64,000 bases of DNA from Rhizobium mongolense subsp. loessense (GCF_900099775.1 NZ_FMTM01000002.1:310001-374000), one strand, 5' to 3'; counted from the stretch's first letter, positions 15,551 to 25,340 are shown. A program made the numbers and translations. The notes: generated by a model from the sequence alone, not told the origin.

Positions 15551-16615
15551 ATGGCACGCATCACGCTGAGGCAGCTGCTCGATCACGCTGCGGAGGAAGG
15601 CTACGGCGTTCCCGCTTTCAACATCAACAACATGGAGCAGGCGCTCGCCATCATGGAGGCCGCGGACGCGTCTCATGCACCGGTTATCATGCAGGCGTCG
15701 CGCGGAGCGCGCGCCTACGCCAACGACATTATGCTGAAGCACATGATGGATGCCGTCGTTGAGATCTATCCACATATTCCGGTCTGCGTTCATCTCGACC
15801 ACGGCAACGATCCGTCGAGCTGCATGACGGCGATCCAGGCAGGCTTCACCTCGGTGATGATGGACGGTTCGCTGAAGGCGGATGCCAAGACACCCGCTGA
15901 CTGGGCCTACAATGTGGGCGTCACCAAGACGGTGACGGACATGGCGCATCTCGGCGGCATCTCGGTCGAGGGCGAACTTGGCGTTCTCGGCTCGCTGGAG
16001 ACCGGCATGGGCGAGGCCGAGGACGGCCACGGCGCCGAAGGCAAGCTGTCGCATGACCAACTGCTGACAAACCCCGACGAGGCCGTAAAGTTCGTGCGCG
16101 AAACCAAGGTCGATGCGCTGGCGATCGCCATGGGGACGTCGCATGGAGCCTACAAATTCACCCGCCAGCCGGACGGATCCGTGCTGGCGATGAGCGTCAT
16201 TGAAGAGATCCACCGCAAACTGCCGAATACGCACCTCGTCATGCACGGCTCCTCGTCAGTCCCGATCGAACTGCAGGAGATCATCAACAAGTACGGCGGC
16301 CAGATGAAGCCGACATGGGGCGTGCCGGTCGAAGAAATCCAGCGCGGCATCAAGAACGGCGTGCGCAAGGTGAACATCGATACCGATGGCAGGATGGCGA
16401 TGACCGGCCAGATCCGCCGAGTGCTGCAGGAAGATCCGAGCGAATTCGACCCGCGCAAATATCTTAAGCCGGCGATGGCTGCGCTCAGCAAGCTCTGCAA
16501 GGAGCGGTTCGAACAGTTCGGCACGGCCGGAATGGCAAGCCGGATTACGCCGCTTCCTGTGTCGGAAATGGCCAAGCGCTACAAATCCGGTTCGCTCGAT
16601 CCGGTCTTCTCTTAA
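15551..16615 (+). CDS. Class II fructose/sedoheptulose-bisphosphate aldolase, 354 aa
   Basis: A zinc-dependent aldolase of the CbbA/Fba type. [11 protein letters not shown] lies near residue 21. The zinc and catalytic residues are in VCVHLDHG (catalytic Asp and zinc His, about 79-86), [22 protein letters not shown] and [10 protein letters not shown], and [13 protein letters not shown] binds the phosphate. It splits or forms ketose 1,n-bisphosphates through dihydroxyacetone phosphate. Members of this branch act on both fructose and sedoheptulose bisphosphates. The gene converges on the polyol dehydrogenase gene, 8 bp apart, on the opposite strand. In this island it could join erythrose 4-phosphate from erythritol to dihydroxyacetone phosphate. 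The ATG at 15551 follows GGGGAAATCTTGG; another at 15536 adds five residues. Confidence 0.88.
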   Translation: MARITLRQLLDHAAEEGYGVPAFNINNMEQALAIMEAADASHAPVIMQASRGARAYANDIMLKHMMDAVVEIYPHIPVCVHLDHGNDPSSCMTAIQAGFTSVMMDGSLKADAKTPADWAYNVGVTKTVTDMAHLGGISVEGELGVLGSLETGMGEAEDGHGAEGKLSHDQLLTNPDEAVKFVRETKVDALAIAMGTSHGAYKFTRQPDGSVLAMSVIEEIHRKLPNTHLVMHGSSSVPIELQEIINKYGGQMKPTWGVPVEEIQRGIKNGVRKVNIDTDGRMAMTGQIRRVLQEDPSEFDPRKYLKPAMAALSKLCKERFEQFGTAGMASRITPLPVSEMAKRYKSGSLDPVFS

Positions 16616-16623
16616 GTTTGAGC

Positions 16624-18369
16624 CTACGCTGAGGCGGGGTGCTGTGCCTGCTCGGGCCCGGCGGCAGGCATCCTGTTTGCGAGCGTCTGGCCATGGAATT
16701 TTTCAAGCTGGATGACGACATCCTCGATCTCGCTTGCAATGCGTTCGGCGTTCCAGCCCAGCGCAGCCCCGGCAAGACCGGCGATTTCCCGCAAGCCTTC
16801 GAGCTTCAAGCGGCCTTCGATAGCAAGCGTCGTACGCCGAAGGACGATATCTGAAAGGTGTACGACGAGTTCGTTTCGAGCAATCCAGTCGACTTCCTTG
16901 AAACTGTAGTGCCCCGCGCCCGTCAGCCGCTGTTCATCGGAATATGCCGACGAGAAGGAGAGCACGGCCGCAGCCGTCGTTCCGTAGCGGCCAAGCAGTT
17001 CGTCCACGCGCTCGACCGGCGCGCCGGTCCGCGCTGCGATTTCCCTGATCCAGATGCTTCGTTGCTGCACATCCATTGGGAAGGCCTTTCCGCCACCGAT
17101 CGGCAGGTAGCGGGTCGATTGCTTGCGAACATGCTGCAGGCGCGCGAGAACGGAATCGGCAACCTCTTCGGCAAAACCGCGGAACGTCGTCCACTTTCCG
17201 CCGACCAGCGAGATGATCGGAAACGGCCTGCCTTCTTCGGGCTCCTTCACCGGTGCGGAATGATCGCGACTGATCAGCCCCGGGGCGGTCGCCTCAGACG
17301 CCGGCAGCGGACGGATGCCGCTATAACTGTAGACGATCTGATCACGATCGAAGCGAAGCGTCGGCAGCAGCGTGCGGACGCTATCGAGAAAATATTCGAT
17401 TTCCGGTTCCTCGCAGCGGACATTATCCGGGTCGTCGGCAGGGATATCTGTGGAACCGACGAGCGCCATCCCGAGGTAGCTGTAGACGAGGCAGATGCGC
17501 CCATCGTCGGCCTCGAAATAGATCATGTGGCCGTTCAGGCTGCGAACCAGCTCAGGATGATCCAGAAGAATGTGGGAACCCTTGGTACCGCCGATCATCC
17601 GAGAGGGAGCGCCGAGCGCCCCATTGACATGATCGATCCAGGGACCGGCGGCGTTCACCACCAGTTTGGGAGAGATTGCGAATTCGCCGCCGTCCGGCTG
17701 CCTGAATGTCAGGCGTCCGCCGGAGACTACCGCAAGCGTCGCGAAATTGACGGCAAGGTTCTTCGCATTTGCCTCGAGCCCGTCCATGACGAGTTCGTAG
17801 ACGAGCCGCTCAGGCCTGCTGATCTTGGCGTCGTAATAAATTCCGCCGGCGACGATTGCCGGGGTGAGGTGCGGCATTTCCTTGCGCGCCGTCCTTTTCA
17901 GGATCAGCCGATGGCGCGGCATGACCTGGTCGCGTGATCCAAAGAAATCGTAGAGCCCAAGCCCGATCTTGATGAGAACGGCCCCCCGGCTGCGTGGCGC
18001 AGTCTTGGAGCCAAGCAGCGTGCACAGCGCTGCCCAAATACCCCGTGTCCAGGAGAATACCGGTATGAAAGTAGGCAATGGCTCGACGCAATGCGGAGCG
18101 TTCTTCAGCAGCAAATTGCGCTCCAACGTCGACTGGGCGACCAAGCCGAACTCGCCCGTCTCGAGATATTTCAGGCCGCCGTGAATAAGGCGCGATGGCG
18201 CAGCGCTCGTCCCGGAGCCGAAATCGGCCTTGTCGACGATCACGCAATTGACGCCTTGCGCCGAAAGGTCGCGAAACAGTCCGGCACCATTGATGCCCGC
18301 TCCGATGATCAGAACGTCGATGTCGCCCTCTCCAAGGTTCGAGAAGCGTTGCTGCATGTCGGGAGTCAT
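16624..18369 (-). CDS. FAD-dependent glycerol-3-phosphate dehydrogenase-like polyol phosphate dehydrogenase, 581 aa
   Basis: A GlpD-family flavoenzyme. The FAD dinucleotide motif is VLIIGAGINGAGLFRDLSAQG near residue 20. GSGTSAAPSRLIHGGLKYLE, VNAAGPWIDHVN, GGTKGSHILLDHP and SLVGGKWTTFRG are family signatures. GlpD enzymes pass electrons to quinone and oxidise the secondary hydroxyl of a polyol phosphate. It lies 29 bp after a kinase gene on the same strand. Kinase and dehydrogenase thus form a two-step module (polyol to polyol phosphate to ketose phosphate) parallel to EryA-EryB, for a different polyol or for glycerol. The start at 18369 places the FAD motif correctly. Confidence 0.85.
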   Translation of the reverse strand: MTPDMQQRFSNLGEGDIDVLIIGAGINGAGLFRDLSAQGVNCVIVDKADFGSGTSAAPSRLIHGGLKYLETGEFGLVAQSTLERNLLLKNAPHCVEPLPTFIPVFSWTRGIWAALCTLLGSKTAPRSRGAVLIKIGLGLYDFFGSRDQVMPRHRLILKRTARKEMPHLTPAIVAGGIYYDAKISRPERLVYELVMDGLEANAKNLAVNFATLAVVSGGRLTFRQPDGGEFAISPKLVVNAAGPWIDHVNGALGAPSRMIGGTKGSHILLDHPELVRSLNGHMIYFEADDGRICLVYSYLGMALVGSTDIPADDPDNVRCEEPEIEYFLDSVRTLLPTLRFDRDQIVYSYSGIRPLPASEATAPGLISRDHSAPVKEPEEGRPFPIISLVGGKWTTFRGFAEEVADSVLARLQHVRKQSTRYLPIGGGKAFPMDVQQRSIWIREIAARTGAPVERVDELLGRYGTTAAAVLSFSSAYSDEQRLTGAGHYSFKEVDWIARNELVVHLSDIVLRRTTLAIEGRLKLEGLREIAGLAGAALGWNAERIASEIEDVVIQLEKFHGQTLANRMPAAGPEQAQHPASA

Positions 18370-18398
18370 GATCTTGTTCGTCCTAAATCGCCCACACA

Positions 18399-19949
18399 TC
18401 AGTGCCGGGGTTCTGCCTCGTCGGTTACCGATTGCTCCGGCGCAAGGCCGGCAATTTTCGGCCAAAGTGGCGTCATAGCGTCGGCGATCTGGCGGAAGAC
18501 CCAGTAGCGTTTGTCGTAGTTCGCGCTGCGTGCCGCATCGGGCTGGCACGTCTTCGCGATGCGGGTGATGTCGCGCGGATCGCTCTGCGGATCAGCATAA
18601 ACGCCGGCGCCCGATCCGGCGCAAAGGGCAGCACCCCAGGCAGCGGCCTCATCCGTTTCGGTCACGGTCACCGGTATGCCGAGCACATCGGCAAACATCT
18701 GAACGACCAGCGGGTTGCGCGAGACACCCCCGGCAAGCCTTGCCTCTTCAAATTCAAAGCCGTCGCCAAGTGCATCGACATGGATGCGATGATTGAAAGC
18801 GATACCCTCAAGCACGGCCCGCAGCATGTCGCCGCGATTGTGCCAGCCGCCGAGGCCGAAGAAGCCGGCACTTGCCGAGGCACCATAGGGCGAACCGAAC
18901 AGATAGGGATGGAAGAGCGCCGTCGATGGCCGATCGAAAGCCGCATCGATTTCCGGCGCCAGCAGCGCGTGAATGGAGCTGCCTTGCGCCTCGCCCTTCG
19001 TCCGCTCGCCGGCGCACAGCTTGTCGAGAAACCAGTCGTAATTCGCGGTCGATGCCGGCGAGATCGACATGTTGTTCCAGATGCCCGGCGCGATGCCGTT
19101 GCGGCAGAACCAACGCCGGTCGACTCGCGGTTCCGACGATAGCGTCTCATTGATCGAATAGGTACCGGCAATGACGGCGACGACGCCCTTGGCATAGCCG
19201 CCTGCCCCGAGCGCGGAGGCCGTCACGTCATGCAGCCCGGCAACGACCGGCGTTCCCTTGGCAAGGCCGGTCAGATGCGCCGCCTCAGATGTCACCCGCC
19301 CGATGATCTGATCGGAACGCGCGGCCGGCGGTAGCGCATGGACAAGTTTCTGCAACCCAAAGAGCCTCAGGGCCTCCTGGCTGTATTCCTGTGTCTTCAC
19401 ATCGGTAAAGGAGGTACTTGCCTCCGTGCGATCCGTACCGACGATGCCTGTCAGGCAAAACCGCAGCCAGTCCTTGCAGCTCAGGAAATGACCAATGCGT
19501 TTGAACCGCTCGGGTTCCATGTCGCGGATCCAGGCAAGCAGTGCCGATGGTGCGGAGACATGCGGGATCTGACCCGTGAGCTCGATGGCTTGGTCGGCGA
19601 CAATGCTTTCCATCCACCGATCGATGACGGCACCGGCCCGGCTGTCCAGGGACAGGATGGCTCGACCCAAAGGTATCCGCTCGTGGTCGAGCAGATAGAT
19701 GCCATCTCCGTGGGCCGTTGCGGCGATGCCCTGGATGTCGCTTGCCGGCCGATTGCTGAGGGTGATCGCCTCCCGAATCGCATCTGCCGTCGCGCTCCAC
19801 AATTCGTCCATGTCCCGTTCGATATGGCGGGCCCTTGGGATAAACTGCGTGACGCGGCGCCGGGCGACCGCGAGCGGCGTGCCGTCAATATCGAAGATGA
19901 CGGCCTTGGTGACCGTCAGGCCACTATCGATCCCGAGCAGACTCGGCAT
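18399..19949 (-). CDS. FGGY-family carbohydrate (polyol) kinase, 516 aa
   Basis: The first domain begins LLGIDSGLTVTKAVIFDIDG, the FGGY ATP-binding start. TAHGDGIYLL and SLDSRAG are the substrate region, CKDWLRFCLTG is typical, and the second domain contains VVAGLHDVTASALGAG, NNMSISPAS and LAGGVSRNPLVVQMFADVLG. The family phosphorylates polyols, ketoses and glycerol. The sequence differs clearly from EryA in the same island. The neighbouring GlpD-like enzyme would oxidise its product. The DeoR-type gene is 36 bp upstream, so the order regulator-kinase-dehydrogenase forms one operon. The precise substrate cannot be set from sequence. Confidence 0.85.
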   Translation of the reverse strand: MPSLLGIDSGLTVTKAVIFDIDGTPLAVARRRVTQFIPRARHIERDMDELWSATADAIREAITLSNRPASDIQGIAATAHGDGIYLLDHERIPLGRAILSLDSRAGAVIDRWMESIVADQAIELTGQIPHVSAPSALLAWIRDMEPERFKRIGHFLSCKDWLRFCLTGIVGTDRTEASTSFTDVKTQEYSQEALRLFGLQKLVHALPPAARSDQIIGRVTSEAAHLTGLAKGTPVVAGLHDVTASALGAGGYAKGVVAVIAGTYSINETLSSEPRVDRRWFCRNGIAPGIWNNMSISPASTANYDWFLDKLCAGERTKGEAQGSSIHALLAPEIDAAFDRPSTALFHPYLFGSPYGASASAGFFGLGGWHNRGDMLRAVLEGIAFNHRIHVDALGDGFEFEEARLAGGVSRNPLVVQMFADVLGIPVTVTETDEAAAWGAALCAGSGAGVYADPQSDPRDITRIAKTCQPDAARSANYDKRYWVFRQIADAMTPLWPKIAGLAPEQSVTDEAEPRH

Positions 19950-19985
19950 TCGCTTTTACCTCGCTATCGGCAACGGCCTGTCCGG

Positions 19986-20828
19986 TCACGAGCGCCCTCC
20001 GGCACCCTTGGCTATGACAACGTTGATATTTCTGGACCGCATGCGATCGATGTGCACCGGCTGCGTCTTGTCGTCGACGATGACGACGTCGAACTCGTCC
20101 AGTGCCGCGAAACTGTGAAGCGCCCGCTGCTCGAACTTCGTGTGATCGGCAAGCAGGATGCGCTTGACGGAACAGTCGAACATCGCACGCTTGGTATCGA
20201 CCGTCTCCGGGGATTGGTGCAGCACCGTGCCGTCGCTGATCGCCGACATGGAGATGAACGCGACATCGGCCCTGAGACCCCTGATCTCGTTTATGGTCAT
20301 GCGACCCATGAAGGCGTTACACCAGTTGTAATACTGTCCACCGAGTGCGAGCAGCGTCACGTCGTGCATGCCCTTCAGCGCGTTCATGAGCGTCAGGGAA
20401 TTGGTGATCGCCGTGACCGGTACCTTCGACGGCAGATGCGCCGCCATCTGTAGGACCGTGGTCGAATCATCGAGGAAGATGGCCTGCCCCGGCTCAACGA
20501 ACTGCATCGCCGCTTCGGCGATCAGCTTCTTCTCCGCCGACTGGCGGTTCGAGCGATAGACCTCGCTTGATTCTATGAGATTGGTGGCAGCCGCAGTGAC
20601 GATGCCGCGCGTCTTCCTGAAGAGACCGCGGCTGACAAGTTCGTCCACGTCGCGATGAGCAGTCATCAGGCTGATCCCGAAACGGTCGGTGAGGTCTTCT
20701 ATCCGCATCGAGCCTTCATTCATGACGGCTTCGGCAATCATGCGCCGGCGAGCGATCTGGCGCGTCTGGCGGCTGTCGCTCGTAAGCTGGTCCAACAGAT
20801 CGTCGCCCTGGCTCGTCTTCTGTGTCAC
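19986..20828 (-). CDS. DeoR-family transcription repressor, 280 aa
   Basis: The N-terminal helix-turn-helix (RRRMIAEAVMNEGSMRIEDLTDRFGISLMTAHRDVDEL, about residues 27-64) and the C-terminal sugar-phosphate-sensing domain with NSLTLMNAL, LALGGQYY, MSAISDG and VDTKRAMFDCSVKRILLADHTKF are diagnostic. DeoR repressors release DNA when a pathway phospho-intermediate binds. It heads the kinase-dehydrogenase operon and probably controls it, and perhaps the aldolase. It is distinct from EryR at 31316. Confidence 0.88.
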   Translation of the reverse strand: MTQKTSQGDDLLDQLTSDSRQTRQIARRRMIAEAVMNEGSMRIEDLTDRFGISLMTAHRDVDELVSRGLFRKTRGIVTAAATNLIESSEVYRSNRQSAEKKLIAEAAMQFVEPGQAIFLDDSTTVLQMAAHLPSKVPVTAITNSLTLMNALKGMHDVTLLALGGQYYNWCNAFMGRMTINEIRGLRADVAFISMSAISDGTVLHQSPETVDTKRAMFDCSVKRILLADHTKFEQRALHSFAALDEFDVVIVDDKTQPVHIDRMRSRNINVVIAKGAGGRS

Positions 20829-20975
20829 GGGTCACCCTTGTCGCTGAACTCTGGATCCCAGCTTCGTACAGTGATTGCCGCCCCAAGGCAAAAAGGCGAC
20901 ATGGAACGGGCGGCTGCGGCCCGCATAGCGTTTCCGGCATCCGAGGCGCCGAGCGACCTGTGCCGCCGTCGCTGA

Positions 20976-21004
20976 AAGGGGCGCCTTTTCGAGCGCCCCT
21001 TCGA
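20976..21004 (-). terminator. Terminator after the binding-protein gene
   Basis: AAGGGGCGC (20976-20984) and GCGCCCCTT (20993-21001) form a 9-bp stem with an 8-base loop 7-32 bp beyond the stop of the polyol-binding gene. On the minus strand it ends TTTCAG. It would separate the transporter transcript from the DeoR-led operon. Confidence 0.6.
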
Positions 21005-21007
21005 CGA

Positions 21008-21955
21008 TTACTGCGACAAGACGAACGGACCCGTGTACTTATCCACATTGTCCTTGGTGATCAGCAGACAATCGAAGAGCTGTTTCTCGCTCTTGGCGCC
21101 GGTGTTGCCGGTCTTGATCATGCTGTCTGCCTGCTTCACCGCTTCTTCGGAGAACACGGCAACCGGCTGCAGGACGGTGTACTGGAGTTCACCTGCCTTG
21201 ATGGCCGCAACAGCATCCGGAGATCCGTCAAAACCGCCGACCTTGATGCTGGCGAGCTTGCCGGCTTCCTTGAGAGCGGCGATGGCGCCCAGCGCCATTT
21301 CGTCGTTACCAGAGATGACGCCGACGATGTCCGGGTTTGCTTGCAGCATGGACTGCATCTTGTTATGGCCCTGAGTACGGTCCCAGTTGGCGACTTCCTT
21401 GGCAGCCTTCTTCAGGTCCGGATACTGCGAAAGCACGGTCTCATAGCCGTTGGAGCGCGTCGCGGCATTGTTGTCCGACGGTGCGCCGAAGAGTTCGGCA
21501 TAGTTACCCTTATCGCCGATGGCTTCGACCCACTGCTGGGCACCCAGTGCTGCACCCTGGGCGTTGTTGGAAACGAGCTGCGCCTTCGCCAGGCCTTCCT
21601 GATTGATTTCCGCGTTGACGAGGATAACCGGAATGCCCGCGGCAACGGCCTTCTTGACCGCACCGACGGAACCGTCAGCATTCGCCGGATCAAGGATAAT
21701 CGCAACCGACTTGTTGGTGATGGCCGTATCGATCAGGTTGCTTTCGGTGTTGGTGTCACCCTTGTGCGCGCTGACCGAGGCGGTATAGCCAAGCTTTTCG
21801 GCGGCGGCTTTGGCAACGTTGCCTTCCGTCAGCCAGTAGGGGTTCGACGGGTCGTTGACGATGATCGTCATCATCCCGGCCGCCCAGGCCGAGCCTGCAA
21901 GAAGCGGTGCCACAGTTGCGGCGGCAAGAAGAATGCGCATGCCTTTTTTAAACAT
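21008..21955 (-). CDS. eryG: Erythritol-type ABC transporter periplasmic binding protein, 315 aa
   Basis: A type I periplasmic binding protein. The signal peptide covers residues 1-25 (ending GSAWAA). MMTIIVNDPSNPYWLTEGN, SNLIDTAITNKSVAIILDPANADG, GFDGSPDAVAAIKAGELQYTV match the ribose-binding fold. It is last in the order DUF2291-ATPase-permease-binding protein, the transporter divergent from eryA. The same set in rhizobia (EryEFG) imports erythritol, so that is the likely ligand; with a second polyol kinase in the island, it may bind more than one polyol. The gap of 111 bp before it may allow higher expression. Confidence 0.85.
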   Translation of the reverse strand: MFKKGMRILLAAATVAPLLAGSAWAAGMMTIIVNDPSNPYWLTEGNVAKAAAEKLGYTASVSAHKGDTNTESNLIDTAITNKSVAIILDPANADGSVGAVKKAVAAGIPVILVNAEINQEGLAKAQLVSNNAQGAALGAQQWVEAIGDKGNYAELFGAPSDNNAATRSNGYETVLSQYPDLKKAAKEVANWDRTQGHNKMQSMLQANPDIVGVISGNDEMALGAIAALKEAGKLASIKVGGFDGSPDAVAAIKAGELQYTVLQPVAVFSEEAVKQADSMIKTGNTGAKSEKQLFDCLLITKDNVDKYTGPFVLSQ

Positions 21956-22066
21956 AGTCTCTCTCCCATTAGTGAGCTCAGTTATTGCCGGAGACCCGGC
22001 GGTGCTTTCCCCAATCGGCCTTCATGGAATCCAGCCTGCCGTCGCGGATAAGTTCAGTTGAAGCCG

Positions 22067-23119
22067 TCAGGAGGATTTGACCCGGCGGCCGTATTGGATG
22101 CTATTCATGAGGACGGCGAGAACGATCACTGCCCCGGTGAAGACGGTCTGCCAGTAGGCTGAGACCCCGATGATTACGAGGCCGTCCGAGAGGAAGCCGA
22201 TGACGAAGGCCCCGAGCATGGTGCCGCGAACCGTACCGCGGCCGCCCGTCAGCGCTGCACCACCGATGACGACGGCTGCGATTGCCGTCAGTTCGTAGGT
22301 GGTGCCGGCAGTCGGACCGGCAGAGGTCAGCTGCGACGACAAGACCAGGCCGGCGATCGCGGCACAGGCACCCGACAGCACATAGACGACGATCTTGACG
22401 CGCTTGACGGGGACGCCCGAAAGGTCGGCTGCACGTTCGTTACCACCCGAGGCATAGAGCCAACGGCCGAAGGCCGTGCGGCTGAGCACGATACCGCAGA
22501 CAATTGCCAGAACCGCGAGCACGATCACGCCGATCGGGATGCCTCCGAGCCGGTTGAAGCCGAGCCAATCGAACCCGGTATTGCCGAGCTCCGGCCGGCC
22601 GCCGAGATTGTTGTAGGTCAGGCCATTGGTCATCAATAGCGCAATACCGCGGGCTACATAAAGCACACCCAGGGAAGCGACGAAGGCCGGCACCTTGAGG
22701 TAAGCGATCAAAACGCCGTTGACGGCACCCACCAAAGCACCGAGCGCACATGTGATGATGACGACGGCCCAGACCGGCGGATAGAGGATGACGCCGAAAT
22801 AGTTGAGCGTGACGCCTTGCATCATGAAGCCAGCGATGCAGCCTGCAAGCCCCAGCGTCGAGCCCACCGACAGGTCAATGCCGCCGTTCAGGATCACCAG
22901 CAGCATGCCGATTGCCAAAATGCCAAAGATCGCGACGTGCGACGCCATGATCAGGAAGTTGTTCAGCGTGAAATAGTAGGGTGACAGGAACGAGAAGACT
23001 GCGATGATGACGATCAGCGCAAAGAATGCCCGGCCTTCCAGGATGAGACGCACGACGTTGGTATTGCGCTTCTGCCCGGTGGAAACCGACTTCTTCTCGA
23101 TGATGTTTGTGACTGACAT
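22067..23119 (-). CDS. eryF: Erythritol-type ABC transporter permease, 350 aa
   Basis: An RbsC-family inner-membrane permease with about ten hydrophobic segments. The motifs NGGIDLSVGSTLGLAG (about residue 78), KVPAFVASLGVLYVARGIALL and ELTAIAAVVIGGAALTGGRGTVRGTMLGA are the family signatures. It lies 23 bp after the ATPase gene. The start at 23119 gives the usual short cytoplasmic N terminus. The subunit is assumed to form a homodimer with the two-domain ATPase. Confidence 0.88.
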   Translation of the reverse strand: MSVTNIIEKKSVSTGQKRNTNVVRLILEGRAFFALIVIIAVFSFLSPYYFTLNNFLIMASHVAIFGILAIGMLLVILNGGIDLSVGSTLGLAGCIAGFMMQGVTLNYFGVILYPPVWAVVIITCALGALVGAVNGVLIAYLKVPAFVASLGVLYVARGIALLMTNGLTYNNLGGRPELGNTGFDWLGFNRLGGIPIGVIVLAVLAIVCGIVLSRTAFGRWLYASGGNERAADLSGVPVKRVKIVVYVLSGACAAIAGLVLSSQLTSAGPTAGTTYELTAIAAVVIGGAALTGGRGTVRGTMLGAFVIGFLSDGLVIIGVSAYWQTVFTGAVIVLAVLMNSIQYGRRVKSS

Positions 23120-23142
23120 ACTCAGCGCTCCATAGTTCCAGG

Positions 23143-24687
23143 CTAGTGCGCGACCACGGCTTCGCCGGAGGCTGCCATGATCTTTTCCTTGGTGACGTCC
23201 GAGCCAAACTCGGCCGATATCCTGCCGCGGTGCATAACGATGATGCGGTGCGCGATGCTCAGGCATTCATTGACTTCGGACGTCGAATAGATGACCGCCA
23301 GTCCCTGCTTGGCACGCTCCGCGAGCAGCTTGAACACTTCGGCCTTGGCGCCGATATCGATCCCGCGGCTCGGCTCGTCGAGCAGGATCACCTTCGGCTG
23401 GGTTGCCAGCATCTTGCCGATGACGACCTTCTGCTGGTTGCCGCCGGACAGCGAGCCGATAGCTGCCGCGCCGCCATCGGTCTTCACATGCACCCGGCGG
23501 ATCGCATCGTTGACGAGATCGCGCTCCCGATGACCGGAGGTGAACAGCCCCTTCGTAAAGGCGCCGATGCTCGCAAGCGACAGATTGGATCCGACCGTCA
23601 TCGTCTGGACCAGGCCATCGCGCTGGCGATCTTCCGGTACAAGAACGAGACCGCCAGCGATGCGCCCCGCGATGCTGAGCCCGCCGACGTCCTGGCCTTC
23701 GAGCAGAACCTTGCCGCCGTTCGAACGCAGGCGACCGGCGATGCATTCAAGGAGTTCCGTCCGCCCCGCCCCCATCAGTCCGTATATGCAGACGACCTCG
23801 CCGGCGCGCACCTGCAACGAAAGGCGGTCGACTGCATTATAGGCAGCGCCGGAAGGACCGGGAACACTCAGCTTTTCGATGGAAAGCGCTACTGCGCCGA
23901 ACTGATGGCCTTGCGGCGGATTGCCGAGATCAAAGTTCTCGCCGACCATGTTGCGGACGATCCATTCGAGGTCGATATCCTTGCGCTCCGCATAGGCCGT
24001 CATGTTCCCGTCGCGCAGGACAACGGCGTGGTGGGTGATCTGCAGGGCTTCTTCCAGATGATGCGAGATGTAGACGATCGAGACGCCGCGGCTGGTTAGG
24101 TCATGGATGACCCTGAAGAGCACTTCCACTTCGGTGGCGCTCAGCGCCGATGTCGGCTCGTCCATGATGAGGATACGCGAATTGATAGAAAGGGCGCGCG
24201 CGATCTCGACGATCTGCTGCTGGCCGAGGCGGAGATCTTCGACGCGCGTCAGCGGATCGATGTCTTCCTCGAGCTCTTCCATGAGCGCACGTGTCTGGCG
24301 CTCTTCCTCGGCGAAGTCGACAACCCCACCCTTGATGATCTCTCGACCCATGAAGATGTTGTCACGGACGCTGAGATTGGGTGCCAGGCTGAGCTCCTGG
24401 TGAATGATAGAAATGCCGCACCCGCGCGCATGGGTCGACGATGCAAAACTGACAGGCGAGCCGTCGAGAATGATCTCCCCGGAACTCGGCTGCACGACCC
24501 CCGAAAGGATTTTCATCAAAGTCGACTTGCCAGCGCCGTTCTCTCCGAACAGAGTCGTGACCTGGCCGCGGTGGATGTCAAAGTTCACTCCTTTCAGGGC
24601 GTGAACATTGCCATAGGACTTGGCGATGTTGCGAGCGGCAAGAACGACCTCGCCCCGGCGTCCGGAGTTGCATAGCGGCTGGCTCAT
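23143..24687 (-). CDS. eryE: Erythritol-type ABC transporter ATPase with two ABC domains, 514 aa
   Basis: An RbsA/XylG-type tandem ATPase. Domain one has Walker A GENGAGKST (about residue 50), signature LRLGQQQIVEIARAL and Walker B ILIMDEPTSALS. Domain two has the degenerate P-loop GLMGAGRTEL, signature LSGGNQQKVVIGKML and Walker B VILLDEPSRGID. A single hydrolysing site is expected, as in the family. The start codon overlaps the stop of the DUF2291 gene (ATGA), showing translational coupling. Confidence 0.9.
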   Translation of the reverse strand: MSQPLCNSGRRGEVVLAARNIAKSYGNVHALKGVNFDIHRGQVTTLFGENGAGKSTLMKILSGVVQPSSGEIILDGSPVSFASSTHARGCGISIIHQELSLAPNLSVRDNIFMGREIIKGGVVDFAEEERQTRALMEELEEDIDPLTRVEDLRLGQQQIVEIARALSINSRILIMDEPTSALSATEVEVLFRVIHDLTSRGVSIVYISHHLEEALQITHHAVVLRDGNMTAYAERKDIDLEWIVRNMVGENFDLGNPPQGHQFGAVALSIEKLSVPGPSGAAYNAVDRLSLQVRAGEVVCIYGLMGAGRTELLECIAGRLRSNGGKVLLEGQDVGGLSIAGRIAGGLVLVPEDRQRDGLVQTMTVGSNLSLASIGAFTKGLFTSGHRERDLVNDAIRRVHVKTDGGAAAIGSLSGGNQQKVVIGKMLATQPKVILLDEPSRGIDIGAKAEVFKLLAERAKQGLAVIYSTSEVNECLSIAHRIIVMHRGRISAEFGSDVTKEKIMAASGEAVVAH

Positions 24688-25340
24688 TTGACCTCGACCT
24701 TCACCGGCGTTACGAGCCAGTTCCTCGGGTTGATGAGCTTGAAGACACCCACAACGGTCGCCGTCTTTCCATCCAGCGTGTCAGGATCGAGACCTGCAAA
24801 GACCGTCTTCTTCATCTCGTTGTTGATGGCCGAACCGGCATCCTGATACTGGATCTGGTTGGTAAACTGCCCGAATTCGATGGTTCCGGTCGCGTCACGG
24901 AGGTCCGTGCCATTGACCGCAGGACCGGTCTGGACACGGACCACCGTCTCGGGAGGCAACCCATCGACTTTTATCTCGCTAATGTTCGCCTTGCGGGCGC
25001 CGAAGACACCCGTCAGCGTAACAGGGATCACCGGTCCGGTGCTCGTCGCAGTCCCGTATTTCTCGGCGGCTGCCTTCTTGTCGGCAGCGATTGCGGCCGC
25101 AAGCTCGGAGACCGCAACGGCCCGATCCTCGACCTTCGCCTTAATCTTCGGGAACTGCTCTGCGCCGAACGTCTCCGCGGAAAATGCCTGTTGGCGGACA
25201 TCGTTGGCGGAGCCGATCTTGACGACCGTGGTATCGAGCGCAATCGCCCCAACGACGATGACGGCAAGCGCCGCGCTTGCCATGAGCTTGAAATTGCCGC
25301 TGCTCGGCTTTGATGCTGCATAATCAGGCGGTGTACTCAT
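24684..25340 (-). CDS. DUF2291 family membrane-anchored lipoprotein-like protein, 218 aa
   Basis: One N-terminal membrane segment (LMASAALAVIVVGAIAL, about residues 19-35) is followed by a periplasmic domain with TTVVKIGSANDVRQQAFSAETF. This matches DUF2291, a family nearly always encoded next to RbsABC-type sugar transporters, whose exact task is not known to me. In rhizobial erythritol loci a DUF2291 gene precedes the transporter. It is the first gene of the minus-strand transcript and overlaps the ATPase gene by 4 bp. Confidence 0.8.
   Translation of the reverse strand: MSTPPDYAASKPSSGNFKLMASAALAVIVVGAIALDTTVVKIGSANDVRQQAFSAETFGAEQFPKIKAKVEDRAVAVSELAAAIAADKKAAAEKYGTATSTGPVIPVTLTGVFGARKANISEIKVDGLPPETVVRVQTGPAVNGTDLRDATGTIEFGQFTNQIQYQDAGSAINNEMKKTVFAGLDPDTLDGKTATVVGVFKLINPRNWLVTPVKVEVK

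Noticed and set aside
16858..17937. 359-codon plus-strand open frame
   Set aside because: It is antisense to the GlpD-like gene; high GC removes stop codons on the opposite strand. No domain or ribosome site.
19338..20453. 371-codon plus-strand open frame
   Set aside because: Antisense to the kinase and DeoR genes, with His/Arg/Asp-rich composition typical of shadow frames.
20822..22051. 409-codon plus-strand open frame
   Set aside because: Antisense to the sugar-binding gene eryG, without recognisable domain.
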